The notes: generated by a model from the letters alone, not told the origin. DNA of 64,000 nt from Pedobacter cryotolerans (GCF_005116475.1 NZ_SWBO01000001.1:124001-188000), one strand, 5' to 3'. Counted from the stretch's first letter, positions 35,689 through 45,050 are shown. Numbers and translations: made by a program.

Positions 35689-36132
35689 ATGAAAAAACAC
35701 ATTTTATTATTGCTCTTTATTAGCATTGCTTACAGTGTAAAGGCACAATTGGTAAAACCAATTACGTGGTCTTACTATGTGAAAAAAACAACTAAAACCG
35801 ATGCTATTTTATATTTTAAAGCAAAGCTTGATAAAGGTTGGCATATGTATGCGCAAAATGTAAAATCAGAACCGATGCGGTTGAAGTTTAATTATATGCC
35901 ATCAAAAGAATTTGTAATAATTGGAAAAACATGGCAACCTAAACCAATCATTAAATATGATAAAGTGATAAAAATGGAATTAGCTTATTTTGAGAAAGAA
36001 GTTGTTTTCACTCAAAAACTTAAACTCATTAAACCTAACACGCTAATAACAGCGAAAGTAGAATTTATGGTGTGTAATGAGGTAAGTTGCTTACCGTCAG
36101 ATGAAATTACATTAAAAATCCCCGTTAGGTAA
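35689..36132 (+). CDS. Exported DsbD N-terminal-domain-like protein, copy 2
   Basis: 147 residues: signal peptide (MKKHILLLLFISIAYSVKAQ) and one DsbD alpha-like domain with the Cys pair in VCNEVSCLPSDE. It is a tandem paralogue of the protein at 35172 (shared KPITWSYYVKKTTKTDA pattern, GWHMYAQ, KVEFMVCNE). Together they could serve as soluble periplasmic partners of the membrane DsbD encoded at 36225, each delivering electrons to a different client. The duplication must be old, since the two differ widely outside the motifs. Confidence 0.85.
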   Translation: MKKHILLLLFISIAYSVKAQLVKPITWSYYVKKTTKTDAILYFKAKLDKGWHMYAQNVKSEPMRLKFNYMPSKEFVIIGKTWQPKPIIKYDKVIKMELAYFEKEVVFTQKLKLIKPNTLITAKVEFMVCNEVSCLPSDEITLKIPVR

Positions 36133-36224
36133 TGTAATTATAATGCAATGTGTATAACACCAAAGCCTGTAATCAACGTCATTAATAAAAAGTTTTATTA
36201 ATTTCACAGCTTTTAAAACTTAAC

Positions 36225-37892
36225 ATGAAGAACACAATCTTATTCTTATTTGTTGTAAGCTTCTTTTTCTTGGCTAATCCAACAAAAAGTTTTGCGCTAA
36301 AACTGCAAGCAGATACCACAACTGCAGTACCAGATGATTTAGATTTTACCACAGTTGGCTCTGAACAAGATAGTGCAGCAAATGATAAAGTACAAGATAC
36401 AACAGCTGTATCAACTACCGCTAAAACTGAAGTTGCTCCCAGCAATACTTCAGAAAAACCAGTTTCACTTTGGGTAACATTTGGTTTGGGATTGTTGGCG
36501 GGAATTGCAGCTTTCTTTCTTCCATGTATTTTCCCTATGGTACCATTAACGGTTGGATTTTTTACTAAACGAGCCGAAAGTAGAGCAAAAGGGATAAGAA
36601 GTGCTATTATTTACGGGCTTTCTATTATTGTTATATATGTGGGTTTAGGCGTTATTATTACCTTAATTTGGGGAGCAAGTGCTTTAAATCAAATCTCAAC
36701 AAATGGCTTTTTTAATATTCTTATATTTTTAATTTTAGTAATTTTTGGTGTTTCTTTTTTGGGTGCTTTCGAAATTACTCTGCCAAGTTCATTTGTAAAT
36801 AAACTAGATGCTAAATCAGATTCTAAAGGCTTTGGAGGGATATTTTTTATGGCAGCAACGCTAGCCGTTGTTTCATTTTCTTGTACAGGGCCGTTAATCG
36901 GTACCTCACTTGTAGCCATAAATACCGATTTGCTCACACCAATTGTGGTAATGTTTGGGTTTTCGCTCTCGCTAGCGTTAATTTTTACCATGTTTGCCAT
37001 TTTCCCAAGTTTAATGACGGGCTTACCAAAATCTGGAGGATGGTTAAATTCAATTAAAGTAGTGTTAGGCTTTTTAGAATTGGGCTTAGCCTTAAAATTC
37101 TTATCAACGGCAGATTTAGCATACCATTGGGGTATTTTAGACAGAGAAGTTTTCTTAGCCATTTGGATTGTATTGGCTATACTTTTGGGTGTTTATTTAT
37201 TAGGCAAAATCAAATTTTCTCACGATAGTGATTTGGCCTATGTTTCTGTTCCACGGTTATTTATTGCTACGGCAAGTTTTGTTTTTGCTGTTTATTTAAT
37301 CCCAGGATTGTGGGGTGCTCCACTAAAAGCAGTAAGTTCTTTAGTTCCGCCATTGTCTACTCAAGATTTTGTAATTGGAGAAGGTAGTGGCACAGCAACA
37401 ACTTCAACCACCAAAACAAAAAGAAAATATAGCGAATTTTTACACATTCCGCATAACATAGATGGCTTTTTTGATTACGAAGAAGCTTTAGCTTACTCTA
37501 AAACAGTGAATAAACCTCTATTTCTTGATTTTACTGGCCATGGATGTGTAAACTGTAGAGAAATGGAAGCGAAAGTTTGGTCGGATCCTCGCGTATTAAA
37601 AAAATTGAAAGAAGATTATATTGTTGTATCGTTATACACTGATGATAAAACCCCGCTTCCAGAAGCAGAACAATTTAGATCTGAAGTTTTAAAAACGCAG
37701 GTAAACTCTGTTGGTTTAAAGTTTCAACATTTACAAGGTGAGCGTTATAAAACGTTGGCACAGCCTTATTATGTACTTTTAGATACTGATGGCAAAGAAT
37801 TAGTAACTCCGCCAATTGGTGTTGAGTACGATATTGATAAATATTTAGCTTACTTAGATAAAGGTTTAGCTGAGTTTGCAAACAAGAAATAA
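36225..37892 (+). CDS. dsbD: Thiol:disulfide interchange protein DsbD (membrane and C-terminal domains)
   Basis: 555 residues. Signal peptide, a short low-complexity linker, eight transmembrane helices (about 85-390) with the redox Cys pair in FFLPCIFPMVPL and FSCTGPLIGT, and a C-terminal thioredoxin-like domain with HGCVNCREME (CVNC). It moves electrons from cytoplasmic thioredoxin to the periplasm. The usual N-terminal alpha domain is absent and is encoded separately by the two genes upstream. It is followed 3 bases later by pfkA. Confidence 0.92.
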   Translation: MKNTILFLFVVSFFFLANPTKSFALKLQADTTTAVPDDLDFTTVGSEQDSAANDKVQDTTAVSTTAKTEVAPSNTSEKPVSLWVTFGLGLLAGIAAFFLPCIFPMVPLTVGFFTKRAESRAKGIRSAIIYGLSIIVIYVGLGVIITLIWGASALNQISTNGFFNILIFLILVIFGVSFLGAFEITLPSSFVNKLDAKSDSKGFGGIFFMAATLAVVSFSCTGPLIGTSLVAINTDLLTPIVVMFGFSLSLALIFTMFAIFPSLMTGLPKSGGWLNSIKVVLGFLELGLALKFLSTADLAYHWGILDREVFLAIWIVLAILLGVYLLGKIKFSHDSDLAYVSVPRLFIATASFVFAVYLIPGLWGAPLKAVSSLVPPLSTQDFVIGEGSGTATTSTTKTKRKYSEFLHIPHNIDGFFDYEEALAYSKTVNKPLFLDFTGHGCVNCREMEAKVWSDPRVLKKLKEDYIVVSLYTDDKTPLPEAEQFRSEVLKTQVNSVGLKFQHLQGERYKTLAQPYYVLLDTDGKELVTPPIGVEYDIDKYLAYLDKGLAEFANKK

Positions 37893-37895
37893 ATA

Positions 37896-38879
37896 ATGAG
37901 CAAGATAAAAAACATAGGCATTTTAACCTCTGGAGGAGATTCTCCAGGCATGAATGCTGCAATTAGAGCAGTAGTAAGAGCAAGTTTATACCATAATTTA
38001 AAAATTACAGGCGTTTTACGGGGCTATGAAGGCTTAATACAAGCAGATTTTATTCCTATGGACGGCAAATCGGTGGCCAATATTATACAACGCGGCGGTA
38101 CAATTTTAAAAACGGCTCGTTGCGATGCTTTTAAAACAAAGGAAGGAAGAGTATTGGCACATAAAAATCTTGTCGATAGTGAAATTGATGCACTTGTGGT
38201 AATTGGTGGAGATGGTACTTTTACTGGCGCAGATATTTTCTCTAAAGAATTTGATTTCCCAATTATTGGCTTACCAGGCACAATTGACAATGATTTGGTA
38301 GGTACCGATTTTACAATTGGTTATGATACCGCCATTAACACTGTTGTAAATGCTGTTGATAAAATTAGAGATACCGCCGAATCTCACGACAGACTTTTTA
38401 TTGTAGAGGTTATGGGAAGAGATTCTGGATTAATTGCCCTAAGAAGTGGAATTGGAGTGGGAGCAGAGGCAATTTTAATTCCTGAAGCTAAAGTTGGCGT
38501 ACCAGAACTAATGCACCGAATAGAAACTGGTCGTAAAGATAAAGCATCAAAAATTATCATTGTTGCCGAAGGCGATGAAGCTGGTGGTGCCTATGTTATT
38601 GGCGAAACCTTAAAAGAAAAATTCCCTAAATACGATATCAGAGTTTCGGTACTTGGGCACATACAAAGAGGTGGTAGTCCGAGTTGTATGGATAGGGTTT
38701 TAGCGAGCAGATTGGGCGTTGCCGCACTTGAAGGTTTGCTAGAAGGCAAAACTGATGTGATGGCTGGCTTGGTAAACAAAGAAATTGTATTTACACCATT
38801 TTCGCAAACCATTAAACACATCGATGCCGAAAAAATAACCCCATCTTGGTTAAAATTGGTAGAGATACTTTCTATGTAA
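37896..38879 (+). CDS. pfkA: ATP-dependent 6-phosphofructokinase
   Basis: 327 residues. Phosphorylates fructose-6-phosphate, the committed glycolytic step. Motifs: ATP-binding GGDSPGMNAAIRAVVR, the catalytic PGTIDNDLVGTDFTIGYDTA, the fructose-6-phosphate binding VEVMGRDSGLIAL and VLGHIQRGGSPSCMDRVLAS. Normal length for a group I bacterial enzyme. Its start is 3 bases after the dsbD stop, so they are co-transcribed; a terminator follows at 38921-38956. Confidence 0.96.
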   Translation: MSKIKNIGILTSGGDSPGMNAAIRAVVRASLYHNLKITGVLRGYEGLIQADFIPMDGKSVANIIQRGGTILKTARCDAFKTKEGRVLAHKNLVDSEIDALVVIGGDGTFTGADIFSKEFDFPIIGLPGTIDNDLVGTDFTIGYDTAINTVVNAVDKIRDTAESHDRLFIVEVMGRDSGLIALRSGIGVGAEAILIPEAKVGVPELMHRIETGRKDKASKIIIVAEGDEAGGAYVIGETLKEKFPKYDIRVSVLGHIQRGGSPSCMDRVLASRLGVAALEGLLEGKTDVMAGLVNKEIVFTPFSQTIKHIDAEKITPSWLKLVEILSM

Positions 38880-38920
38880 ATAACAGTTTATTGGTTCAAT
38901 AGTTCGTTAGTGCGGGGCAC

Positions 38921-38956
38921 AAAGAGACAGCACATGCTCAAATATGCTGTCTCTTT
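38921..38956 (+). terminator. Terminator after pfkA
   Basis: Perfect 12-base stem AAAGAGACAGCA (38921-38932) and TGCTGTCTCTTT (38945-38956), 12-base loop, ending in T residues, 42 bases after the pfkA stop. Confidence 0.78.
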
Positions 38957-39010
38957 AAAGACCATTCATTACGCTATGCAAAATAAACTAGTGAACCAAT
39001 GACTAATAAT

Positions 39011-39334
39011 CTAATCTTCCAAAACAACAGCTGTTCCGCAAGCAGTAACCATTAGCATACTGCCGCCACTACCAACAGTTTCGTAATCTAAATCAACGCC
39101 AATAATTGCATTTGCACCCATTGCAGCGGCATATTGTTGCATTTCGTTTATAGCGGTGTTTTTACCCTCTCTTAACACTTGCTCATAAGAGCCAGATCTT
39201 CCGCCAACAATATCGCGGATACCCGCAAAAAGATCTTTAAAAATGTTAGCGCCAATAATGGTTTCGCCACTTACAAGGCCAATGTATTTAACAATTTTCT
39301 TGCCTTCAATCGTATTTGTAGTTGTAATTAACAT
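39011..39334 (-). CDS. YbjQ family heavy-metal-binding-like protein (UPF0145)
   Basis: 107 residues. Motifs: [40 protein letters not shown] and [20 protein letters not shown]. The family forms a pentameric or decameric beta ring; its function is unknown. Cytoplasmic, monocistronic, convergent with pfkA. Confidence 0.9.
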   Translation of the reverse strand: MLITTTNTIEGKKIVKYIGLVSGETIIGANIFKDLFAGIRDIVGGRSGSYEQVLREGKNTAINEMQQYAAAMGANAIIGVDLDYETVGSGGSMLMVTACGTAVVLED

Positions 39335-39409
39335 GGTTTTAGGTTTTTTATATTTCGATGGTTAATCTTAGAAAATGTTACAAATCTTTTGAAAATTTTA
39401 GTCATCACA

Positions 39410-39500
39410 TTTCGCTAACATTAGCCCTGCTATTCATTCCCTGCCTACCGGCAGGCAGGCAAGCCTCATTCGTGCCTCATTTCGGGCTTTCCCAAAAAAC
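39410..39500. repeat. GC-rich REP-like sequence
   Basis: A G/C-rich segment between YbjQ and the VIT gene with the short hairpin CTGCC-TACC-GGCAG near 39441 and a following repeated GGCAGGCAGGCAAG. It stands out from the AT-rich surroundings and resembles an intergenic REP-type element. Confidence 0.4.
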
Positions 39501-39588
39501 TGTGCTGCTATTTCAGGTTTTCCACCCAAATTAAAAAAACATTTATGCAATCTGCCTAGGTTTTGCATCCCTAATAAAAACCAGACTT

Positions 39589-42500
39589 ATGAAATCATTT
39601 AAAACACTCCTCACAATTTTCATTTTATCAATCGCATCATCCGCCTATGCGCAAATGCCAGTTTTAAAAGTAAAAACAGCAAACGCACAAGAAAACGCAG
39701 TTAGCTTACAAAAGTTAAATATCGATGTGCAAATTATGGGCAACATTGCCACTACCACAATGACCATGACTTTCTACAACAGTACCTCGAGTATTTTAGA
39801 AGGCGAATTAACTTTCCCAATGCCAGATGGCGTAAGCATTAGTCGCTATGCTTTAGATATTAATGGCAAAATGCGTGAAGCCGTGCCTGTAGAAAAAGCA
39901 AAAGCAACTGAAGTGTTCGAAAGCATAGAAAGACGTAGGGTAGACCCAGGCTTGCTAGAAAAAGTAGAAGGAAATAATTTTAGAACAAGAATTTATCCAA
40001 TGCCAGCCAAAGCTACGCGAACCATAATTGTAGCTTATGAAGAAGAACTAAAATTCAATAATGGAAATGCCTTAACCTATCATTTACCATTAGATTACAA
40101 GCAAACAATTGCCGAATTTTCTTTAAAAACAACAGTTTATGAAAGTGTGGTTAAACCAGAGTTAACCGAGCAGCCAGACGGCAGTTTTAACTTAAATAGC
40201 AAAGGCAATAATTATGTTGCCGAAATGAAAAAAACAAACTACCAACCTCAAAAAGCTTTAAACATTAATTTACCAAAACGTAGCGATATGCCCGAAGTGC
40301 AAATGCAAAAAGCAAACAGCGGTTATTATTTTTTAGTAAATGTTTTTCCGAAAGCGCAAAGTAGAGCAAGGATTTGGAGCAACGAGTTAGGCTTAATTTG
40401 GGATGCCTCGTTAAGTGGGTTGCATCGAGATACCAAAAAAGAATTAGAATTGTTAGGCTTAATTATAAAGCAAAAACAAAACTTAACCGTCAATTTAGGT
40501 TTATTAAACAATACTTTTAAAAACGCAGGCTCTTTTAAAATTACCAATGGAAATTGGGATGAGCTTAAAGAAAAATTAACAAAAACAGTTTACGATGGCG
40601 GTACAAATTACAGCGCTATTCATGCTAATTCATTATCAGCTAACGAATACCTTTTCTTTAGCGATGGGCTTTCTACCTTCGGCAAAAATTCAGTTGCTTT
40701 AAACAAGCCAACTCATACCATTAATACATCTCAAAAAGCAGATTACAGCACTTTAAAGTATATTAGTTTAAAATCTGGCGGACAATTCATTAATTTGAAT
40801 ACTAGCTCAACCAGCGAAGCTTTTGCGCAATTAAATGACGAACAATTGCAATTTTTAGGCATAAAAAATAATGCAGAAGTTCGTCAAACCTACCCATCAA
40901 TGCGGGTTAATGTAAATGGGCATTTAGCAGTTGCAGGTATCTTAAGCGAGTTTAGTACTAACATTATTTTACAGTTTGGATATGGCAACACAGTTGTAAG
41001 TGAGCAAAATGTTAGGTTAGATCCTAATGCGCAAAGTTTGGTTTCGGTTAATGTAAGTAGAATTTGGGCACAAAAGAAAATTGCCGAAATGGATATTCAA
41101 TACGAGTTAAACAAAGATGATATTAGTGTTTTGAGCAAACAGTTTGGTATTGTTACTAGAAACACCAGTTTAATCGTGCTAGAAAATTTAGATGATTATT
41201 TGCGTTACGATATTACTCCGCCCGCAGAATTGAGAACTCAATTTGATCAGGTAATGAAACAACGCAGAGCGGATATTTTAGAGCGTAAAACAGACTTACT
41301 AAGCAAGGCTTTTACCATGAGCAAACAGCTAAAAAAATGGTGGAACACAGATTTTACTGCTCAGCACAAAGGTAAAAAGGGAGATGATTATCCAGAGCCT
41401 GTAGCTGCACAAAATGTAGTAGTAGACGCCGTAAGAATGCCTTCGCCAACGCCATCAAGAACACAGGCATCTCCGGCGCTACCACCAAGAGTACAGCGTG
41501 ATGATAGAAGTGAAAATAAAGAAGCTTTAAATGAGGTTGTTATTGTAGGGTATGGTGTTCAAAGAAAACAATCTGTTACGGCTTCTGTAACAACAATTAA
41601 AGCACAAGAAATGAGTGATTCTGGTGCGCCAGGAGCTTCGCAAGCTTTGCGGGGGAGAGTTGCAGGATTAGCTATTAAAGACCAATCAGCGGCGAATAGA
41701 ACAGAAGTGCAACAACCCATAATTATAATTCCTGATTTTAAGAGCGATAAGGATTACATGAAATCGCTTACTGCAAAAGGGGAAGAAGCTTACCAACAAT
41801 ATTTAACCATTAGACCTCAATATTTAAGTACGCCAACTTTCTATTTTGATGTGGCCAATTATTTTTACCAACAAGCTGATAGTACAAGGGCATTAACGAT
41901 TTTAAGTAGCATTGCCGATTTAGATTTAGAAAACGCCGACTTATACAAAGTTTTGGCTTATAAACTAAAGCAAACAGGTAACTACAATCAGGCTTTATTT
42001 GTAACCGAAAAAGTGTTACAATGGCGCCCAATGGATTCGCAAAGTTATAGAGATTATGCTTTGGCATTGGCCGATGTTGGTCAGTATCAAAAAGCGTTGG
42101 ATAATTTATACAAAGTGCTAACGCAAAGTTATAACAGTCAAACAGCTAGTAGAGATGAGGGAATTGAAGAGATTATTATTGCCGAAATAAACAATTTGAT
42201 TACTAAATATGGCAATAAATTAAACACGAGTGCTATAGACAAAAGATTGATACAAAGTTTGCCTGTAGATGTACGTGTAGTTTTAAACTGGAACAAAAAC
42301 GATACGGATATTGATTTGTGGGTAACCGATCCTAAAGGGGAGAAGTGTTATTACAGCGATCCGACGACTGAAATAGGCGGAAGATTGAGTGATGATTTTA
42401 CTTCTGGTTATGGTCCGGAACAGTTTATGCTTAAAAAAGCAATGAATGGTAAATATAAAATTGAAGTAAATTATTATGGAGATAGGCAATTTACCATCAG

Positions 42501-42633
42501 CGGGCCAACAACGGTTACAGCAGAAATTTATACGCGTTACTCAACGGGTAAGCAGCAACGCAAAATTATTGTAATGCCTTTAGAAGCTAAAAGTAGTGGA
42601 GGTAGATTGGTTGGAGAGTTTAGTTTTAATTAG
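39589..42633 (+). CDS. Exported VIT-domain/TPR protein with an internal TonB-plug-like segment
   Basis: 1014 residues. Signal peptide (YAQ), VIT domain (about 25-150; TMTMTFYNSTSSILEGELTF, RRRVDPGLLEKVEGNNFRTR) and a von Willebrand A-like region (about 265-390). At about 645-695 there is NEVVIVGYGVQRKQSVTASV TTIKAQEM, then PGASQALRGRVAGLAIKDQS, which matches the start of SusC/RagA-type TonB-dependent receptor plug domains. TPR repeats follow (about 740-860) and a C-terminal DUF2135-like domain (WNKNDTDIDLWVTDPKGEKC; KYKIEVNYYGDRQFTISGPT). It is probably a periplasmic or surface protein-interaction platform; the role is unknown. Confidence 0.8.
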   Translation: MKSFKTLLTIFILSIASSAYAQMPVLKVKTANAQENAVSLQKLNIDVQIMGNIATTTMTMTFYNSTSSILEGELTFPMPDGVSISRYALDINGKMREAVPVEKAKATEVFESIERRRVDPGLLEKVEGNNFRTRIYPMPAKATRTIIVAYEEELKFNNGNALTYHLPLDYKQTIAEFSLKTTVYESVVKPELTEQPDGSFNLNSKGNNYVAEMKKTNYQPQKALNINLPKRSDMPEVQMQKANSGYYFLVNVFPKAQSRARIWSNELGLIWDASLSGLHRDTKKELELLGLIIKQKQNLTVNLGLLNNTFKNAGSFKITNGNWDELKEKLTKTVYDGGTNYSAIHANSLSANEYLFFSDGLSTFGKNSVALNKPTHTINTSQKADYSTLKYISLKSGGQFINLNTSSTSEAFAQLNDEQLQFLGIKNNAEVRQTYPSMRVNVNGHLAVAGILSEFSTNIILQFGYGNTVVSEQNVRLDPNAQSLVSVNVSRIWAQKKIAEMDIQYELNKDDISVLSKQFGIVTRNTSLIVLENLDDYLRYDITPPAELRTQFDQVMKQRRADILERKTDLLSKAFTMSKQLKKWWNTDFTAQHKGKKGDDYPEPVAAQNVVVDAVRMPSPTPSRTQASPALPPRVQRDDRSENKEALNEVVIVGYGVQRKQSVTASVTTIKAQEMSDSGAPGASQALRGRVAGLAIKDQSAANRTEVQQPIIIIPDFKSDKDYMKSLTAKGEEAYQQYLTIRPQYLSTPTFYFDVANYFYQQADSTRALTILSSIADLDLENADLYKVLAYKLKQTGNYNQALFVTEKVLQWRPMDSQSYRDYALALADVGQYQKALDNLYKVLTQSYNSQTASRDEGIEEIIIAEINNLITKYGNKLNTSAIDKRLIQSLPVDVRVVLNWNKNDTDIDLWVTDPKGEKCYYSDPTTEIGGRLSDDFTSGYGPEQFMLKKAMNGKYKIEVNYYGDRQFTISGPTTVTAEIYTRYSTGKQQRKIIVMPLEAKSSGGRLVGEFSFN

Positions 42634-43069
42634 CTGCGCTTGATTAAGTAGGTTTTTAAAGGATTACACTGACATTAAATATAGACTTACGAAGTTTTAG
42701 GCATTCTGCACAGAAACTTCGTAAGTCTTTTTATGGAGTTTACTAGGTGCTAGCTTAAATAGTAGCATAGACTTTTGTTAGCTAAGCGGGATTGAAGCGA
42801 AAATACTTTTTGGCTTTTTTGGCTTAAAACTTACGAAGTCTACTGTCCTGCTTTAACAGTAGACTTCGTAAGTTTTTGCACTTTTGTTTTCTCTAGAGCT
42901 TTGACAACTTTTATAACCATGTTGAAAGAAAGTTGTCAAAGCTGAAAACAAAAGATTGCAGCAAAGAGCCCGGCTAACTTTAATTGAAATACTGCTTTTG
43001 CCTTTCTGATAACAAAACCAAAACCTACCAAAGCATTACGATGCCCAGTCAAGCTCAGCACGAAACTAT
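42634..43069. other. Intergenic region with three successive long hairpins
   Basis: No gene. Hairpin 1: AGACTTACGAAGTTT (42683-42697) with AAACTTCGTAAGTCT (42714-42728). Hairpin 2: a 21-base perfect stem, 42826-42846 with 42856-42876, loop 9; it contains ACTTACGAAGTC, shared with hairpin 1. Hairpin 3: AGCTTTGACAACTTT (42897-42911) with AAAGTTGTCAAAGCT (42929-42943), extended by CTTTTGTTTTC (42881-42891) with GAAAACAAAAG (42944-42954). Beyond 43020 is a copy of a short repeat also found at 59100-59330. Confidence 0.75.
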
Positions 43070-43588
43070 CTACATCAATTTATCTAAAACTTCTTGCCAA
43101 TTGTTTACGCGTTCGTAATCTGTTAGCAATAAATTATGTGGCGAGGTAAAAAGCAGTGTTCTACCTTTAAAATCAATGAAGTTTTTGGCTCTATCATCAA
43201 TCATGATATCAGTATTTACAATTTTTTCTCCGCAAAACATGATATTTTTCCAGCTAATAAAAGGGAAATGCTCCGCTAACCAATGGTATTTATCTTCTAA
43301 AGAATTTGGGAACTCCATAGCTGCGGAAACGATATAAACTTCATATTTTTCTTGCAGTTTTTTAACAGCTTCAACACTTCCTTCAATCAATTCTAAATCT
43401 CTAAAAAAGCCTTTTTCGTTAATATAATCGAACCATTTATTGTTAATATGTTCGGGAATGTGTTGGTAAATCTCATTGCCAGGCTCAATTTGTAAATCGA
43501 GCGGCACATCGTAATCGCGGTTATAAAGGTGTATAAATTTTTTAATAGGATCGGCTAGGACTTCGTCCATATCTATAGCTATTTTCAT
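43070..43588 (-). CDS. 5'(3')-deoxyribonucleotidase-like HAD phosphatase
   Basis: 172 residues of the NT5C type. The HAD nucleophile motif is IAIDMDEVLAD (Asp6, Asp8), with YIVSAAMEFPNS (motif II Ser) and MIDDRAKNFIDFKG (motif IV acidic pair). It removes phosphate from deoxynucleoside monophosphates in the family. Short and cytoplasmic, monocistronic, divergent from rpsP. Confidence 0.9.
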   Translation of the reverse strand: MKIAIDMDEVLADPIKKFIHLYNRDYDVPLDLQIEPGNEIYQHIPEHINNKWFDYINEKGFFRDLELIEGSVEAVKKLQEKYEVYIVSAAMEFPNSLEDKYHWLAEHFPFISWKNIMFCGEKIVNTDIMIDDRAKNFIDFKGRTLLFTSPHNLLLTDYERVNNWQEVLDKLM

Positions 43589-43646
43589 AATTGTAAATAT
43601 CTTTAAATAAGATTAAAGTTATGTTGTTTCAATATAAAATAATGTT

Positions 43647-43678
43647 TTTGTTAGTTACTAGTATTTTACTTACTTTTG
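43647..43678 (+). promoter_or_regulatory. Predicted promoter of the rpsP operon
   Basis: A good Bacteroidetes match: TTTG at 43647-43650, 20-base spacer, TACTTTTG at 43671-43678 (TAnnTTTG). The rpsP start is 58 bases downstream. Confidence 0.6.
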
Positions 43679-43735
43679 CATCCCCGCAAGCACGAAGCTC
43701 CGGGAACTATGTTGAATACATAAACTTAAAAGAAA

Positions 43736-44326
43736 ATGGCAACTAAAATCAGATTGCAAAGATTCGGTAAAAAAGGGAAACCTTTTTTCCATGTGGTAGT
43801 AGCAGATTCTCGCTCTCCAAGAGATGGTAAATTTATTGAGCGTTTAGGTTCTTATAACCCAAACACCAATCCTGCAACTATCGAAATTAACTTCGAAAAA
43901 ACTTTAGACTGGGTAAACAAAGGTGCACAACCAACTGATACGGCTCGTGCTATTCTTTCTTACAAAGGTGTATTGTACAAAAAACACTTACAAGGTGGCG
44001 TTAAAAAAGGTGCTTTAACCGAAGAACAAGCAGATGCTAAATTTGCGCAATGGTTAGAAACTAAAGGCGGTCAAATTGAAGGTAAAAAAGAAGGTTTAAG
44101 CTCTACAAAAGAAACAGCTAGAAAAGCTGCTTTAGCTGCAGAAGCTAAGAAAAATGCTGATCGTGCTGCTGCAATTGCTGCAAAAAATGCACCAGTAGCA
44201 GAAGAAGTTGTTGAAGAAGAAGTGGTAGCTGATGAGGCTCCTGCTGCAGAAGCTGCAACTGAAGAAGTGGCTGCTGAAACTCCAGCTGCTGAAACTACTG
44301 AAGAAGAGAAAAAAGAAGAGGCATAA
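43736..44326 (+). CDS. rpsP: 30S ribosomal protein S16 with long acidic C-terminal tail
   Basis: 196 residues. The first ~80 residues are the conserved S16 fold (KIRLQRFGKKGKPFFHVVVA, DSRSPRDGKFIERLGSYNP). A linker and an Ala/Glu-rich tail (about 120-196; EEVVEEEVVADEAPAAEAAT) follow. Canonical S16 is 80-90 residues; extensions like this are known in Bacteroidetes, but the tail here more than doubles the protein. It starts the translation cluster rpsP, rimM, trmD and rplS. Confidence 0.96.
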   Translation: MATKIRLQRFGKKGKPFFHVVVADSRSPRDGKFIERLGSYNPNTNPATIEINFEKTLDWVNKGAQPTDTARAILSYKGVLYKKHLQGGVKKGALTEEQADAKFAQWLETKGGQIEGKKEGLSSTKETARKAALAAEAKKNADRAAAIAAKNAPVAEEVVEEEVVADEAPAAEAATEEVAAETPAAETTEEEKKEEA

Positions 44327-44348
44327 TCATAGATTTGTTTTAACTTGT

Positions 44349-44381
44349 AATAGCGTTCCGATTTTCGGGACGCTATTTTTT
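44349..44381 (+). terminator. Terminator after rpsP
   Basis: AATAGCGTTCCG (44349-44360) and CGGGACGCTATT (44366-44377) pair with one G-T step, followed by T residues. It lies 22 bases after the rpsP stop and may attenuate expression of the downstream rimM gene. Confidence 0.75.
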
Positions 44382-44410
44382 TAACCAAAACCCCAGCATA
44401 ACACGTCAAT

Positions 44411-44435
44411 GCTGTCCCGAGTATTCGGGATCAGC
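44411..44435. repeat. REP-like hairpin between rpsP and rimM
   Basis: GCTGTCCCGA (44411-44420) and TCGGGATCAGC (44425-44435) form a hairpin with a 4-base loop. The CCCGA/TCGGG core recurs in other intergenic hairpins (near 57133 and, as CCCG...CGGG, near 59190). Confidence 0.45.
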
Positions 44436-44522
44436 ATCTGTAATGCCAACTAGTTCGATAAAGAATTTCTTATTGAGGTATTCTCTGCATTGGCGGATTA
44501 AACTAACAAATACATTTATATT

Positions 44523-45050
44523 ATGTTAAAAGAAGAAGCGTTTTATATTGGCTATTTTACAAAAACCAAAGGTTTAAAAGGCGAAATACAATTGTATTTT
44601 GAGTTTGATGCCTATGAAGATTTGGATTTAGATGTTGTTTTTGCAGATATGAACGGCAAAATGGTTCCCTTTTTTGTTGCTAGTCATAAATTATACCCAA
44701 ACAGCACTGGTCTTTTCTATTTTGATGATTTAGACCATATTGATAAGGCACAAGCATTGGTTAAAAAGAAAGTTTACCTGCCGCTAGATAAAATGCCAGA
44801 ACGCGATGAAGATGATTTTACTTACGATGATTTAAAAGGTTTTATAGTTTCTGATGAAACCCATGGCGAATTAGGCGAAATCATTGAGGTAAATGAATAT
44901 CCACAACATTTTGTGGCCACAGTTGTTTACAAAAATAAAGAGATTTTATTCCCATTAAACGAAGATATGATTGTAGAGATTGATGAGGATGAAAAAACTT
45001 TACTCGTGGATTTACCAGAGGGATTGCTAGATCTTTATCTAAATTCGTAA
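44523..45050 (+). CDS. rimM: Ribosome maturation factor RimM
   Basis: 175 residues: N-terminal RimM barrel (YIGYFTKTKGLKGEIQLYFE) and C-terminal PRC-barrel-like domain (LKGFIVSDETHGELGEIIEV, EILFPLNEDMIVEID). It helps maturation of the 30S head. In the S16/RimM/TrmD/L19 order usual for bacteria, with a lipoprotein gene added next. Confidence 0.94.
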   Translation: MLKEEAFYIGYFTKTKGLKGEIQLYFEFDAYEDLDLDVVFADMNGKMVPFFVASHKLYPNSTGLFYFDDLDHIDKAQALVKKKVYLPLDKMPERDEDDFTYDDLKGFIVSDETHGELGEIIEVNEYPQHFVATVVYKNKEILFPLNEDMIVEIDEDEKTLLVDLPEGLLDLYLNS

